A DNA stretch of 64,000 bases from Bradyrhizobium elkanii USDA 76 (lineage in GTDB: Bacteria > Pseudomonadota > Alphaproteobacteria > Rhizobiales > Xanthobacteraceae), in contig NZ_CP066356.1 in assembly GCF_023278185.1 (NCBI RefSeq), positions 3,588,001-3,652,000 on the forward strand. Direction: 5' to 3'. Shown piece by piece: positions 51,187 to 58,645 of the stretch (the first letter of the stretch is position 1; each line of letters opens with the position of its first letter). Below the pieces are notes generated by a model. That model saw only the letters and a list, made by a program, of their open reading frames with translations. It searched no databases and was not told the origin of the DNA. The translations under genes and the position numbers were made by a program.

Positions 51187-51750
51187 TCAGGGGCGACCTG
51201 TCGGCCACTTCGGTTGAAGCTCCGGCTCCAACTCTGTGCAGCCTATCTCGTTGCAGCTCAGCGTGACATAGCCGCCAATGGCTGAACTGCTGTCTGACCG
51301 GCGCTCTCCGGTTTGCTTATTTATTTCGCCCTGCTGATAGATTTTCACGACATGCGGCTCACGCACCACGCTCACCAGACCCCAACTATCAGTTTTGCCG
51401 TCCTTCGATTCAACCGTTACGCTCGCGCGCCCCGGCGACAATCCAGTGAAGGCGACGGTATGGTCTGACAAAGGCATGACCTTGACGAGAAGATCGTCAT
51501 CGAGGCGAACCGATTTGATCGGACGCTTGAAGTAGATCTTGGTTGTCTCGCCGAATTTAACGATGATGTTTCCGTTTTCCGGGGCAGGTACAGCTGCCTG
51601 CGTGATTACATCGCCGCTTGTCGTGGGGCCGGTCCGCTCCCGTGGCGGAGGTCCATTACTCTTCTGTTGGGTCAGAGGCTCTTCGGCCATGACGGGGACG
51701 GACAACAGAACGCAAATAGCCAGAATCGGCGCAGATCCAACAATCTTCAT
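51187..51750 (-). CDS. Secreted pilus/secretin N-domain protein (prophage cargo)
   Basis: 187 aa from ATG 51750 (GAGGGGA upstream). Signal peptide (APILAICVLLSVPVMAEE), then a domain of the 'pilus formation protein N-terminal' type (NIIVKFGETTKIYFKRPIKS, VMPLSDHTVAFTGLSPGRAS), seen in RcpC/CpaC-like secretin partners. Tail NEIGCTELEPEL has a Cys pair with LSC. Not a structural gene: it is convergent with the late operon, so probably expressed in the lysogen. Role in pili, surface exclusion or fitness is inference. Confidence 0.75.
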   Translation of the reverse strand: MKIVGSAPILAICVLLSVPVMAEEPLTQQKSNGPPPRERTGPTTSGDVITQAAVPAPENGNIIVKFGETTKIYFKRPIKSVRLDDDLLVKVMPLSDHTVAFTGLSPGRASVTVESKDGKTDSWGLVSVVREPHVVKIYQQGEINKQTGERRSDSSSAIGGYVTLSCNEIGCTELEPELQPKWPTGRP

Positions 51751-51846
51751 GGAAATCCCCTCAAATAATGGTCTAGGCTGCCATAATTGACCGGAAAACG
51801 CCAGTGCTCCGCAGCCACAGGTAGTCAACAAAGCTCCCTCACAGGG

Positions 51847-51954
51847 TCAAAGGGGCTCGAAAGGATTTCCGCCTCGCGGCGGCCAAATAAGCTGCGGGAG
51901 ACAGATCAGGACGATCACCCCAATGGTGATGAACCAAAATTCAATAGGTGGCAT
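51847..51954 (-). CDS. Small membrane protein (35 aa)
   Basis: 35 aa: MPPIEFWFITIGVIVLICLP then a Pro/Gly-rich tail. GAGGAAACC precedes the ATG. Hydrophobic and short; plausible. Confidence 0.45.
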   Translation of the reverse strand: MPPIEFWFITIGVIVLICLPQLIWPPRGGNPFEPL

Positions 51955-51972
51955 GTTGGTTTCCTCGTTGTC

Positions 51973-52185
51973 TCAGGGGGATCGGGGAGGGGGTTGGTCT
52001 GGTTGCTTCCTCTTGCGCCTACTTGGCCGCTTAAGTTGCTCTAGATCGCGCCATACGATCACCAGCAAGTCGATATATTGCTTGGCAGCTTCCTCGCTGA
52101 GAGACTTTACCGCTTCATTGATGGTCCACCCGACCTGAGCCTTGGCGGCCTCGATCCCATCGTTAAAGGTATAGGTCGCTGGCAT
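51973..52185 (-). CDS. Prophage cargo hypothetical protein (70 aa)
   Basis: 70 aa, helical with a basic Pro/Arg-rich end (KRPSRRKRKQPDQPPPRSP). Unknown. Confidence 0.55.
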   Translation of the reverse strand: MPATYTFNDGIEAAKAQVGWTINEAVKSLSEEAAKQYIDLLVIVWRDLEQLKRPSRRKRKQPDQPPPRSP

Positions 52186-52198
52186 GGATGCTCCTGGC

Positions 52199-52534
52199 TT
52201 AGGTGCTCTGCTCCCACTCGCGGAGCATTTCCTTGATGGCCTGATAGGCCTCGTAGTCGCGCCGATCGATCCGTAGCATATCGGGCTGTTGGTAAGTTGG
52301 CGGCCCTAGGCTTGGGTCGTCCAGCTTCACCATCCAAGACTTTCTGATAGCGTCCGAGAGTGCCCGCAGAAGCAGTTCCTGCTCAGCGATCTTCTTTGAC
52401 GCCATGTCGAAGTATTTGCCGGGATTTGCCAGCAGATCCTGCTCGGTCTCCTTTACAATCCGAAGCAGTTTGGCGAGCCGCCGGGCGTGTTCTCGGTCAT
52501 CTTTCCCGAAATCGTGGTCAATAATTTCGCCCAT
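52199..52534 (-). CDS. Prophage cargo hypothetical protein (111 aa)
   Basis: 111 aa from ATG 52534 (AGGGAG upstream). Charged helices (RRLAKLLRIVKETEQDLLAN) and RRDYEAYQAIKEMLREWE at the end. Unknown. Confidence 0.62.
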   Translation of the reverse strand: MGEIIDHDFGKDDREHARRLAKLLRIVKETEQDLLANPGKYFDMASKKIAEQELLLRALSDAIRKSWMVKLDDPSLGPPTYQQPDMLRIDRRDYEAYQAIKEMLREWEQST

Positions 52535-52548
52535 GGCGTACTCCCTGT

Positions 52549-52782
52549 TTAAGTGTCGGCATGCGTAGGCACGGGCAGATCCAGTTCCTTCAGGTCGATC
52601 CCGTACTTCGGCGCCACCCACAGCAGAAAAGTCCCGGACTGTCCGGTCTCGCGAATGAATTCGCGCATCTGCGCCAGCTTTCTATCGGCCTCTTCTAATT
52701 TCTGGTTGACTTCTTCCAGCTCGCGCTGAGTCTTTTTCCGAGCCGCCTGTTCCTCGAAATATAGCGTGCTGTATTTGGTCAT
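52549..52782 (-). CDS. Prophage cargo coiled-coil protein (77 aa)
   Basis: 77 aa; a heptad-like central coil (ELEEVNQKLEEADRKLAQMR) and an acidic C terminus. Unknown. Confidence 0.6.
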   Translation of the reverse strand: MTKYSTLYFEEQAARKKTQRELEEVNQKLEEADRKLAQMREFIRETGQSGTFLLWVAPKYGIDLKELDLPVPTHADT

Positions 52783-52803
52783 CGTGTCATACCAACATGC
52801 TGC

Positions 52804-53010
52804 TCATGATCTGCGATGGGTCTCGATATCGTCGGCGGCGATCTTGCCGGCAACCATCAGACGCAGAAGGATGGCGACCGGCTCTGGCACAGATCGTTCG
52901 CCCAACGCCCAGCGGCGAGCCGTGCGCGGGTCTGCACCCAATAGGCGCGCCGCCCCGACCTGTGAAAGGCCGAGGCGGTCGATAGCGGCTTGGAACTGTT
53001 TGGCGGTCAT
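52804..53010 (-). CDS. Small XRE-type HTH regulator
   Basis: 68 aa. FQAAIDRLGLSQVGAARLLG then DPRTARRWALGERSVP is a helix-turn-helix. Overlaps the upstream gene by four bases. The palindrome at 53332 upstream of this unit is its probable operator. Confidence 0.75.
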   Translation of the reverse strand: MTAKQFQAAIDRLGLSQVGAARLLGADPRTARRWALGERSVPEPVAILLRLMVAGKIAADDIETHRRS

Positions 53011-53291
53011 CGATTGGCCTTGTGTAGCCGACGCTCATTAACCCGCTGGGTAGCGCAATCAACGCCATCACACCACAACCGAACCGCATCAAACGAATAC
53101 GTATCGTCAGGATAGCGGGCCATAACCGTTCGATTGCCGCGGGGGCCACGCAAGGTATAGCCCATGACCCGGAGCGGGGCACCCTCAGCCGCTTCCCAAG
53201 AATTCGTGAAAGGTTCAGACCGATAGCCGCGACTTGCGACATATTCCCTCAACTGACCAGCCGTAAGATTTGATCCCGACAAAAACTGCAT
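53007..53291 (-). CDS. Prophage cargo hypothetical protein (94 aa)
   Basis: 94 aa. LTAGQLREYVASRGYRSEPF then a Trp/Cys-containing C terminus (LWCDGVDCATQRVN). First gene of the unit carrying the HTH regulator. Confidence 0.6.
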   Translation of the reverse strand: MQFLSGSNLTAGQLREYVASRGYRSEPFTNSWEAAEGAPLRVMGYTLRGPRGNRTVMARYPDDTYSFDAVRLWCDGVDCATQRVNERRLHKANR

Positions 53292-53329
53292 GGTGCGCTC
53301 CGTTGTTGACGGAGCTAAACTAGTCTCAT

Positions 53330-53354
53330 TGGCCCTATAGGGCAAGTGGCCCTA
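53330..53354. promoter_or_regulatory. Operator candidate for the cargo HTH protein
   Basis: Perfect 12-bp palindrome GCCCTATAGGGC (53332-53343) plus direct repeats TGGCCCTA at 53330 and 53347, 17 bases apart, in front of the 53007-53291 gene. Suggests autoregulation. No gene is seen in 53292-53403. Confidence 0.45.
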
Positions 53355-53403
53355 GTATCACGAAATGTTACAAAAGCGCGGATAGGGCTACCGCGCCTCT
53401 CGG

Positions 53404-53595
53404 TTACGTCGTTGTTCGCGGCACAATAGGGGCTGGTTTGATCTTGCCCGGGTAAAGAGCGTCTGCAATCTTCTCGGCGTCCTGCGCCAGAGACGTCTTC
53501 TGCATACGCCTCAATGCGCCGCCGATCTGGTAAAGGGCATCGCAACAGTCTCTTTCGGATAGCTTTTGCCAGTCCATCGACCCTTCCTCTGTCAT
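53404..53595 (-). CDS. Prophage cargo hypothetical protein (63 aa)
   Basis: 63 aa: DWQKLSERDCCDALYQIGGA then a helical basic end. Unknown. Confidence 0.55.
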   Translation of the reverse strand: MTEEGSMDWQKLSERDCCDALYQIGGALRRMQKTSLAQDAEKIADALYPGKIKPAPIVPRTTT

Positions 53596-53607
53596 CGGTC
53601 AGCTGCG

Positions 53608-53805
53608 TCAGAACGGAATATGATCACACTCTTGCCCTGGATGGACCCATTGGCCGCACTCAGCGCATTGCGTGTCGTTCGGATAAAGAGCGCGATATTC
53701 TAGATCGGCTCCCTTGCGTTGCATCCACGTTCCGATGTGGTAGCGAATCCAATCAAGAACACTGGCTGTCTCGCCCTGTCGGGCAGGGTGCTCAATGTAG
53801 GGCAT
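53608..53805 (-). CDS. Prophage cargo hypothetical protein with zinc knuckle
   Basis: 65 aa from ATG 53805, which overlaps the previous stop by one base. Ends CAECGQWVHPGQECDHIPF, a CxxC...CxH metal site. Unknown. Confidence 0.55.
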   Translation of the reverse strand: MPYIEHPARQGETASVLDWIRYHIGTWMQRKGADLEYRALYPNDTQCAECGQWVHPGQECDHIPF

Positions 53806-54095
53806 CAGAGCCTCCCATTCGGGATCGGCCAAACCTCTTTGGCGCGATCGAAGATCGGGTTGACCCATTCGTCCTCGTCCTCGACGCCATCCATGCCGTT
53901 CAGGATGTTGCCAAGCGTCTCCATCAGCTCAGCCGACCGCTTGCCAACCAGTTCGATGTAGCTGTCGGATTCGCCGATTCTCGGTGCACTTAGCCACCGA
54001 CCCTTGTCGCTGTGGATCTGGGCAATAGCTGTCGCCAGATGGGCGACTACGCGGCATTGGTCGGCCGCCTGCTTACGCTTCTCGATTGGTGTCAT
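53805..54095 (-). CDS. Prophage cargo hypothetical protein (96 aa)
   Basis: 96 aa, helical, acidic (LMETLGNILNGMDGVEDEDE). ATGA overlap with the gene before it. Unknown. Confidence 0.6.
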   Translation of the reverse strand: MTPIEKRKQAADQCRVVAHLATAIAQIHSDKGRWLSAPRIGESDSYIELVGKRSAELMETLGNILNGMDGVEDEDEWVNPIFDRAKEVWPIPNGRL

Positions 54096-54325
54096 GCTCG
54101 TTCTCCGGTCGGGACCGCTAGCCGGTGCGAGGCAATCCGACCTTCGCCAGCACAGGCGTATATCAACGCCTTGATGGCACTGCTGTCGTCAAAGAATTTG
54201 ACCGCATCATCAATCTTCGGCACCCAGTCATCTCTCGAACACTTGCCCCGCGCCCCAGACGACCAATAGAACAGGTCGTTGTTGATGTAGCGCTCGACCA
54301 CATAGAATGTTTTGCCGTCATCCAT
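54092..54325 (-). CDS. Prophage cargo hypothetical protein (77 aa)
   Basis: 77 aa: TFYVVERYINNDLFYWSSGA, Cys-containing and followed by a helix. Unknown. Confidence 0.58.
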   Translation of the reverse strand: MDDGKTFYVVERYINNDLFYWSSGARGKCSRDDWVPKIDDAVKFFDDSSAIKALIYACAGEGRIASHRLAVPTGERA

Positions 54326-54339
54326 GGCTTTGATGCTCC

Positions 54340-54690
54340 CTACTGAGGGTCTGTGCCGGCCTGCGCCAGCCGCTTCGCCTGGTAGGTCATCTGCGCTTGC
54401 TTCTCCGGCCTCAGCAGATCGGCTTCGCTCTCCGTCGCCTTGATCTGGTAGATCAGGTTGGAGACGAAGTTCCGGGCGGGCAAGGAGGTCTTGTGCGCGA
54501 TCTGCTCCAGCCACTTCCGGAGCTTGGAGGCTTGGTCGAGGGTCTGGGGGACTTTGATCTTGAAGCGAAGAACATCCGCAGAACGCTGCTGTGTCACGGA
54601 TGTGCCAGCAGGCTGACAGGTTCGCGCATCGTTCACGCTTGAACCGCCGTTTTCTAGCAGAGTGCCGTCTTCCTGTTCTAGTCTTATCAT
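54340..54690 (-). CDS. Prophage right-end protein (116 aa)
   Basis: 116 aa. LRFKIKVPQTLDQASKLRKW then helical, basic end. AGGA precedes the ATG at 54690. It lies 35 bases from attR. Unknown. Confidence 0.6.
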   Translation of the reverse strand: MIRLEQEDGTLLENGGSSVNDARTCQPAGTSVTQQRSADVLRFKIKVPQTLDQASKLRKWLEQIAHKTSLPARNFVSNLIYQIKATESEADLLRPEKQAQMTYQAKRLAQAGTDPQ

Positions 54691-54725
54691 TTGATTTTCC
54701 TAGGGTTTTCGCGTTTTCTCTGAAA

Positions 54726-54747
54726 AAGCCACAGCCCTCGCCAGGGG
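54726..54747. other. attR core
   Basis: 22 bp identical to attL (12816-12837). It forms the left part of a host hairpin that is complete only at this end. Confidence 0.88.
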
Positions 54748-54760
54748 AGCTAGCGAGGGC
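54734..54760. terminator. Hairpin at the prophage-host junction
   Basis: GCCCTCGC (54734-54741) / GCGAGGGC (54753-54760). Read on the minus strand from flgH it is followed by TGTGGCTTTTT, so it may terminate the flgFGAH transcript. The T run comes from the prophage side. Confidence 0.5.
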
Positions 54761-54829
54761 CGTGTTGGTACACCGCGCCGCGCCTAGGTTCGCGACGAGA
54801 TGTGGGAGCTCGTAAAAAGTCCTACTCAG

Positions 54830-54876
54830 GCATGATCCGTTTCCGAAAACCGGTTTCCACTTTGCGGGATCACGCC
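54830..54876. repeat. Dispersed palindromic repeat downstream of flgH
   Basis: GCATGATCC...GAAAACCGGTTTCC...GGGATCACGCC, an imperfect dyad of a type widely scattered in Rhizobiales genomes. It ends two bases before the flgH stop codon. Confidence 0.6.
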
Positions 54877-54877
54877 G

Positions 54878-55630
54878 TTAGAAGGGCAGCAGCACGTCGA
54901 GAACCTGCTGGCCGTAGCGCGGCTGTTGCACGTCGGTGATCTGGCCGCGGCCGCCATAGGCGATGCGGGCCTGGGCGATCTTCGAGGAATCGATGGTGTT
55001 GTCGCTCTGGATGTCCTCCGGGCGCACGATGCCGGCCACGATCAGCTCGCGGATTTCGAAATTGACGCGGATCTCCTGCTTGCCCTCGACCACGAGGTTG
55101 CCGTTCGGCAGCACCTGGGTGACGACGGCGGCGACGCTGGTCTGCAGCGCTTCCTGGCGGTTGACCGAGCCCTTGCCGTCGCTCGAGGCGGTGGATTCGG
55201 CGGTCAGGATCTTGCCGGGCAGGATCTTGAGCGGCTGTGTGACGGTCTGCGAGCCCAGGAAATTGGTGATGCCCGAGTCTTCCGAATTGGTGCGGCTGCG
55301 CTGGGTCTCGTTGGCGATCGCGGCCTTGTCGGTGAAGTTCACCGTGATGGTCAGGATGTCGCCGACGCGCGCGGCGCGCTGGTCCTTGAAGAAGGCGCGG
55401 GAGCCGCTGCGCCACAGCGAGTTCGGGCTGTAGGAGGCGATCTCGGGCTTCGGCATCGGCATCTGCACCGGCTTGTAGCCGGGCTGGGTGGTCGGATTGT
55501 CGATCGACGACAGTTTCGGCTGCTCGCCGATCTGGGAGAGACGGTCGATCGACGAGCAACCGCTGGCGATCGTTCCGAGCGCGAGCAGCGCACCGGTCAG
55601 GACGAAGCGGTTGATGCGGTACTGGGACAT
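54878..55630 (-). CDS. flgH: Flagellar L-ring lipoprotein FlgH
   Basis: 250 aa. Lipobox in LALGTIASGCSSIDR (Cys25), SLWRSGSRAFFKDQRAARVG and DILTITVNFTDKA, ending in GRGQITDVQQPRYGQQVLDV as in all FlgH. Forms the outer-membrane L ring. Five bases downstream of flgA in the flgF-G-A-H operon. Its P-ring partner flgI lies beyond the prophage. Confidence 0.97.
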   Translation of the reverse strand: MSQYRINRFVLTGALLALGTIASGCSSIDRLSQIGEQPKLSSIDNPTTQPGYKPVQMPMPKPEIASYSPNSLWRSGSRAFFKDQRAARVGDILTITVNFTDKAAIANETQRSRTNSEDSGITNFLGSQTVTQPLKILPGKILTAESTASSDGKGSVNRQEALQTSVAAVVTQVLPNGNLVVEGKQEIRVNFEIRELIVAGIVRPEDIQSDNTIDSSKIAQARIAYGGRGQITDVQQPRYGQQVLDVLLPF

Positions 55631-55635
55631 GAACT

Positions 55636-56691
55636 TTACTCGGCGTTTGGTGCGACTGAACTCAGCTTGACGGAAGCGGAATTGGATTCGGTGGCGTCGG
55701 CGGTCGGCGCCGGGCGCGGGGTCGCGACTGAGATCGAGACCTCGCCGCGGCCGGTGACGACGCCGGAAACGGCGCGCTTGGACTGCAGATTCATCACGCT
55801 GACGGTGTCGCCCTCGGCGCCGCCATCCATCGCCTTGCCGCGGATCGTCAGGTAGAGGCCGGCGGTGCGATAGATCAGCGTGACGTTCTGGTCGCGGGTG
55901 ACGAGATCGGGCTTCGCGAGGTCGGCGACCCGCAGCGCCTGACCGGGGCGGAGCTGGCGGCGGACCTGCATGCCGACGGCGCTGTCGCGCACCGCCGCGT
56001 CGTTGCCGATTTCGGCTTTCGGACGGCGTTCGACGATCACGTCGGAGGCCTTCAGCACGTCGCCGCGCTCGACATTGCGCGTCAGCACGGCGGCCTCGAT
56101 GGTTTCGATCGCGGTTCCGGTGAAGCGCAGCTTCGACGGCGCGGCGCCGGCGTCGTTGCCGATCTCGAAGGTCAGGTCGAAACGGGTCGAGCGCGGGTCG
56201 TAGCGCACGGCGATCGGCTGCATCGTGCCGGTATTGGTGGCCTCGAGGCGGATGTCGCCGGGATCGCGGTCGAAGGTCAGCGCGATGTTGCCGGCCCTGC
56301 CGAGCCCGTGGCGGCCCTCCAGCGCGCGCGACACCTGCTGCTCGATCTCCTTGCTGTCGATGGTGCGCGCCAGCCGGGTGACGGTGATCTCCTTCAGCTC
56401 GCGGGTATCGACGCCGATCACCTGGTGCGAGCGCAACACGTTGAGCACCTGCGCGACCGGCAGCGTGCCTGTCGTGCCGAGGTCCGGCGCGCGGTAGACC
56501 GCGACGCTGCCGGCGCTGCCGGCATTGTCGATGAGGTCGCCGACCCGCACGATGTCGTCGGCGACCGTGATGCTGGCGCGCAGCGTCGGCACCGCGATGG
56601 TCTCGCGGCGGCTTTGCGCGGCGGACGGCGCCACGGTGACGGTGAGGAGCGCGGCTGCGATCAGGAATGAGCGGGCGATCATCGACATCAT
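55636..56691 (-). CDS. flgA: P-ring assembly chaperone FlgA
   Basis: 351 aa, longer than the enteric protein as usual in Bradyrhizobium-type species. Signal peptide (IARSFLIAAALLTVTVAPSAA); C-terminal SAF domain: AAVLTRNVERGDVLKASDVI, then RRQLRPGQALRVADLAKPDL and VMNLQSKRAVSGVV. Two bases after flgG. Confidence 0.94.
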   Translation of the reverse strand: MMSMIARSFLIAAALLTVTVAPSAAQSRRETIAVPTLRASITVADDIVRVGDLIDNAGSAGSVAVYRAPDLGTTGTLPVAQVLNVLRSHQVIGVDTRELKEITVTRLARTIDSKEIEQQVSRALEGRHGLGRAGNIALTFDRDPGDIRLEATNTGTMQPIAVRYDPRSTRFDLTFEIGNDAGAAPSKLRFTGTAIETIEAAVLTRNVERGDVLKASDVIVERRPKAEIGNDAAVRDSAVGMQVRRQLRPGQALRVADLAKPDLVTRDQNVTLIYRTAGLYLTIRGKAMDGGAEGDTVSVMNLQSKRAVSGVVTGRGEVSISVATPRPAPTADATESNSASVKLSSVAPNAE

Positions 56692-56693
56692 CC

Positions 56694-57482
56694 TCAGCGG
56701 AACAGGTTGGAGGTCGACTGCATCATCTGGTCGGCGGCGGAGACCACCTTCGAGTTCATCTCATAGGCGCGCTGTGCGGCGATCAGGTCCGAGATTTCCG
56801 AGACCACCTCGACATTGGCCTGTTCGAGGCTGCTCTGCTGCATGTCGCCATAGCCGTCGGTGTTGGCGGTGCCGTCCTGCGGCTGGCCGGAGGCCGGCGT
56901 TTCCACGAACAGGTTATCGCCGATCGGCATCAGGCCGGCCTTGTTGATGAAGCGGGTCAGGCCGATCTGGCCGATGTTGGTCGATGCGGTCTGGCCCGGC
57001 AGCGTCACCGAGACCTGGCCCTGCGCATTGATGGTGAGGCCGGATGCGTTCTGCGGGATCGTGATCGTCGGCTGCAGCAAATTGCCCTGCGCGTTGACGA
57101 TGCGGCCCTGATTGTCCATCTGGAACGAGCCGTCGCGGGTGTAGGTGAAGGTGCCGTCCGGCATCAGGATCTTGAAGAAGCCTTCGCCGCGGATCGCGAT
57201 GTCGAGGTCGTTGCCGGTCGGCGACAGCGTGCCCTGGGTCATCATGCGCGGCGTGCCGACGGTCTTGACGCCGCCGCCGAGGTCGATGCCCATCGGCATG
57301 ATGGTGTTCTGATCGGAGGCCTGCGCGCCGACCCGGCGCACATGATCGTAGATCAGGTCCTGGAACGCGGCGCGCTGCTTCTTGTAGCCGGTGGTGCGCA
57401 GGTTCGCGATGTTGTTGGAGATCACCTGAACGCTGAGTTCCTGTGCCGCCATTCCGGTCGCAGCTGTATAAAGTGCGCGCAT
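56694..57482 (-). CDS. flgG: Flagellar distal rod protein FlgG
   Basis: 262 aa. MRALYTAATGMAAQELSVQV and NNIANLRTTGYKK start, then QDLIYDHVRRVGAQ and GTLSPTGNDLDIAIRGEGFF; ends with the conserved NVEVVSEISDLIAAQRAYEM. Forms the distal rod. Confidence 0.97.
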   Translation of the reverse strand: MRALYTAATGMAAQELSVQVISNNIANLRTTGYKKQRAAFQDLIYDHVRRVGAQASDQNTIMPMGIDLGGGVKTVGTPRMMTQGTLSPTGNDLDIAIRGEGFFKILMPDGTFTYTRDGSFQMDNQGRIVNAQGNLLQPTITIPQNASGLTINAQGQVSVTLPGQTASTNIGQIGLTRFINKAGLMPIGDNLFVETPASGQPQDGTANTDGYGDMQQSSLEQANVEVVSEISDLIAAQRAYEMNSKVVSAADQMMQSTSNLFR

Positions 57483-57498
57483 CGGTCAATCCCCCGGA

Positions 57499-58263
57499 TC
57501 AGTTCGGCACGTCGGCGAGCTTCTCGATCGCCGATTTGTGCAGGTCGCTCTGCTGCTGCAGCAGCGAGGCGATTTGGGTGTAGGTCCGCGTGATCTCGAT
57601 CATGCGGCTCATTTCGACGACGGAGTTGACGTTCGACTTCTCGATGAAGCCCTGGCGGATCTGCGCCTTGGTGTCCGGCAGCGCCTGCGTGCCTTCGCCC
57701 GGCGCGTAGAGGTTGGAGCCGTCCTTCAGCAGGCGCTGGGCCTGCGCGAACGAGACGAGGCGCAGCTTGCCGCGGATCGAGTCGAGGCGGGAGGTGCCCT
57801 CGAGCACGGTGATGTTGCCGTCGGCGGCGATCGAGACGTCGTGGTCGGTCTGCTGGAAGGTGATCGGGCCGGCGGTGCCGAGCACCTGGTAGCCGGAGGC
57901 GGTGACCAGCTGGCCGCGATTGTTGATCTGCAGGCTGCCTTCGCGGGTGTAGCGCTCGCCGCCCGGCGTCTGCACCACCAGGAAGGCGTTGCCGTCGATC
58001 GCGACGTCGAGCGGGTTCTTGGTCTCTTCGGTCGGGCCCTGTGAGAAATCGTGGAAGGTCGCGCGGTCCTGCACGAAGGAGACGCGGCGGTCGGAGGACG
58101 CGAAATTGTCCTCATGCGCGTTCGAGGACAGATATTCCTGGAACAGCGACCGGTCGGCCTTGTAGCCGTTGGTGTTCATGTTCGCGATGTTGTTGGAGAC
58201 GACATCCATCTGCCGTTCCAGCACCATCTGCTTCGATAGGCCGACCAGAAGGGTATTCTGCAT
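57499..58263 (-). CDS. flgF: Flagellar rod protein FlgF
   Basis: 254 aa from ATG 58263, SD GGGGAG. MQNTLLVGLSKQMVLERQMD and NNIANMNTNGYKAD start; DVAIDGNAFLVVQTPGGERY; C terminus SNVNSVVEMSRMIEITRTYT. The frame to 58350 is leader RNA that holds two hairpins. First gene of flgF-G-A-H behind a sigma-54 promoter at 58375. Confidence 0.96.
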   Translation of the reverse strand: MQNTLLVGLSKQMVLERQMDVVSNNIANMNTNGYKADRSLFQEYLSSNAHEDNFASSDRRVSFVQDRATFHDFSQGPTEETKNPLDVAIDGNAFLVVQTPGGERYTREGSLQINNRGQLVTASGYQVLGTAGPITFQQTDHDVSIAADGNITVLEGTSRLDSIRGKLRLVSFAQAQRLLKDGSNLYAPGEGTQALPDTKAQIRQGFIEKSNVNSVVEMSRMIEITRTYTQIASLLQQQSDLHKSAIEKLADVPN

Positions 58264-58267
58264 CGGT

Positions 58268-58358
58268 GGTTCTCCCCTGTGAGGCGATCCGAATGCAGGT
58301 TCTCCCAAACCTTCACGCCGGACCCGTCGGTAACCATTGGGTTCTCCCAAACCCTCAG
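58268..58358 (-). promoter_or_regulatory. flgF leader with two GGGAG-loop hairpins
   Basis: On the minus strand, GGGTT-TGGGAG-AACCC (58339-58354) and AGGTT-TGGGAG-AACCT (58297-58312) are hairpins with the same loop; the closing pair changes G-C to A-T in concert. A third GGGAGAACC (58268-58276) contains the flgF ribosome site. Possibly an RNA-binding protein target. Confidence 0.55.
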
Positions 58359-58374
58359 GTCACGCCGTGCTCTC

Positions 58375-58390
58375 AGCGAAAGCCGTGCCA
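58375..58390 (-). promoter_or_regulatory. Sigma-54 promoter of the flgF operon
   Basis: Minus strand TGGCACGGCTTTCGCT with GG-N10-GC spacing. Transcription would start near 58362, before both leader hairpins. Confidence 0.7.
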
Positions 58391-58439
58391 ACTTGAAATA
58401 GTGATTTATTTGAATGGCTTAGGTGTTTGGTCGGGGTCT

Positions 58440-58496
58440 GCAAGGGGCGGCAGAAAGGTCTTGTTGACCATGTTTGCCCGGCAGTTTTTTCCTAGT
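58440..58496. promoter_or_regulatory. ftr-like sites between divergent flagellar promoters
   Basis: GGCGGCAGAAAGG and CCCGGCAGTTTTTTCC lie between the two sigma-54 promoters and share CCCGGCA/GGCAG elements with the site at 2182-2207. Confidence 0.35.
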
Positions 58497-58519
58497 GGAA
58501 GGTAAATCCTAAGCTTCCG

Positions 58520-58545
58520 TTAACCATTATGGCCCCAGTGTTGCC
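58520..58545 (+). promoter_or_regulatory. fliL promoter: CtrA half-site and sigma-54 elements
   Basis: TTAACCAT (58520-58527) directly before TGGCCCCAGTGTTGCC (58530-58545), which has GG-N10-GC spacing and the TTGC -12 box. Lies 100 bases before fliL. Confidence 0.7.
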
Positions 58546-58645
58546 GGCATTGGGGCGCGTCTGCGCCGGCGGCATTTGTATCGCGTCTTCAGGCCAAGGC
58601 TGGGGCAAATCGCGTTCGCATCCTTCAGGGTGAAGCGAGCGGACG

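Larger units (their letters stand above)
12816..54747. mobile_element. Complete prophage of podovirus type
   Basis: About 41.9 kb between perfect 22-bp direct repeats. It contains integrase and Xis at the left end, a leftward recombination operon, an immunity region, replication genes, terminase, portal, SU10-type capsid, adaptor, tail-stabilisation and ejection proteins without a tape measure, a lysis cassette and a right-end cargo region. No gene is clearly broken except a possibly split portal. It interrupts the host flagellar neighbourhood between flgH and a GrlR-like gene. Confidence 0.92.

Noticed and set aside
54499..54514. 140-aa start for the gene ending at 54092
   Set aside because: The first 63 codons are antisense-like Arg/Gly/Ala readings of the neighbouring gene; the ATG at 54325 begins the protein-like part.
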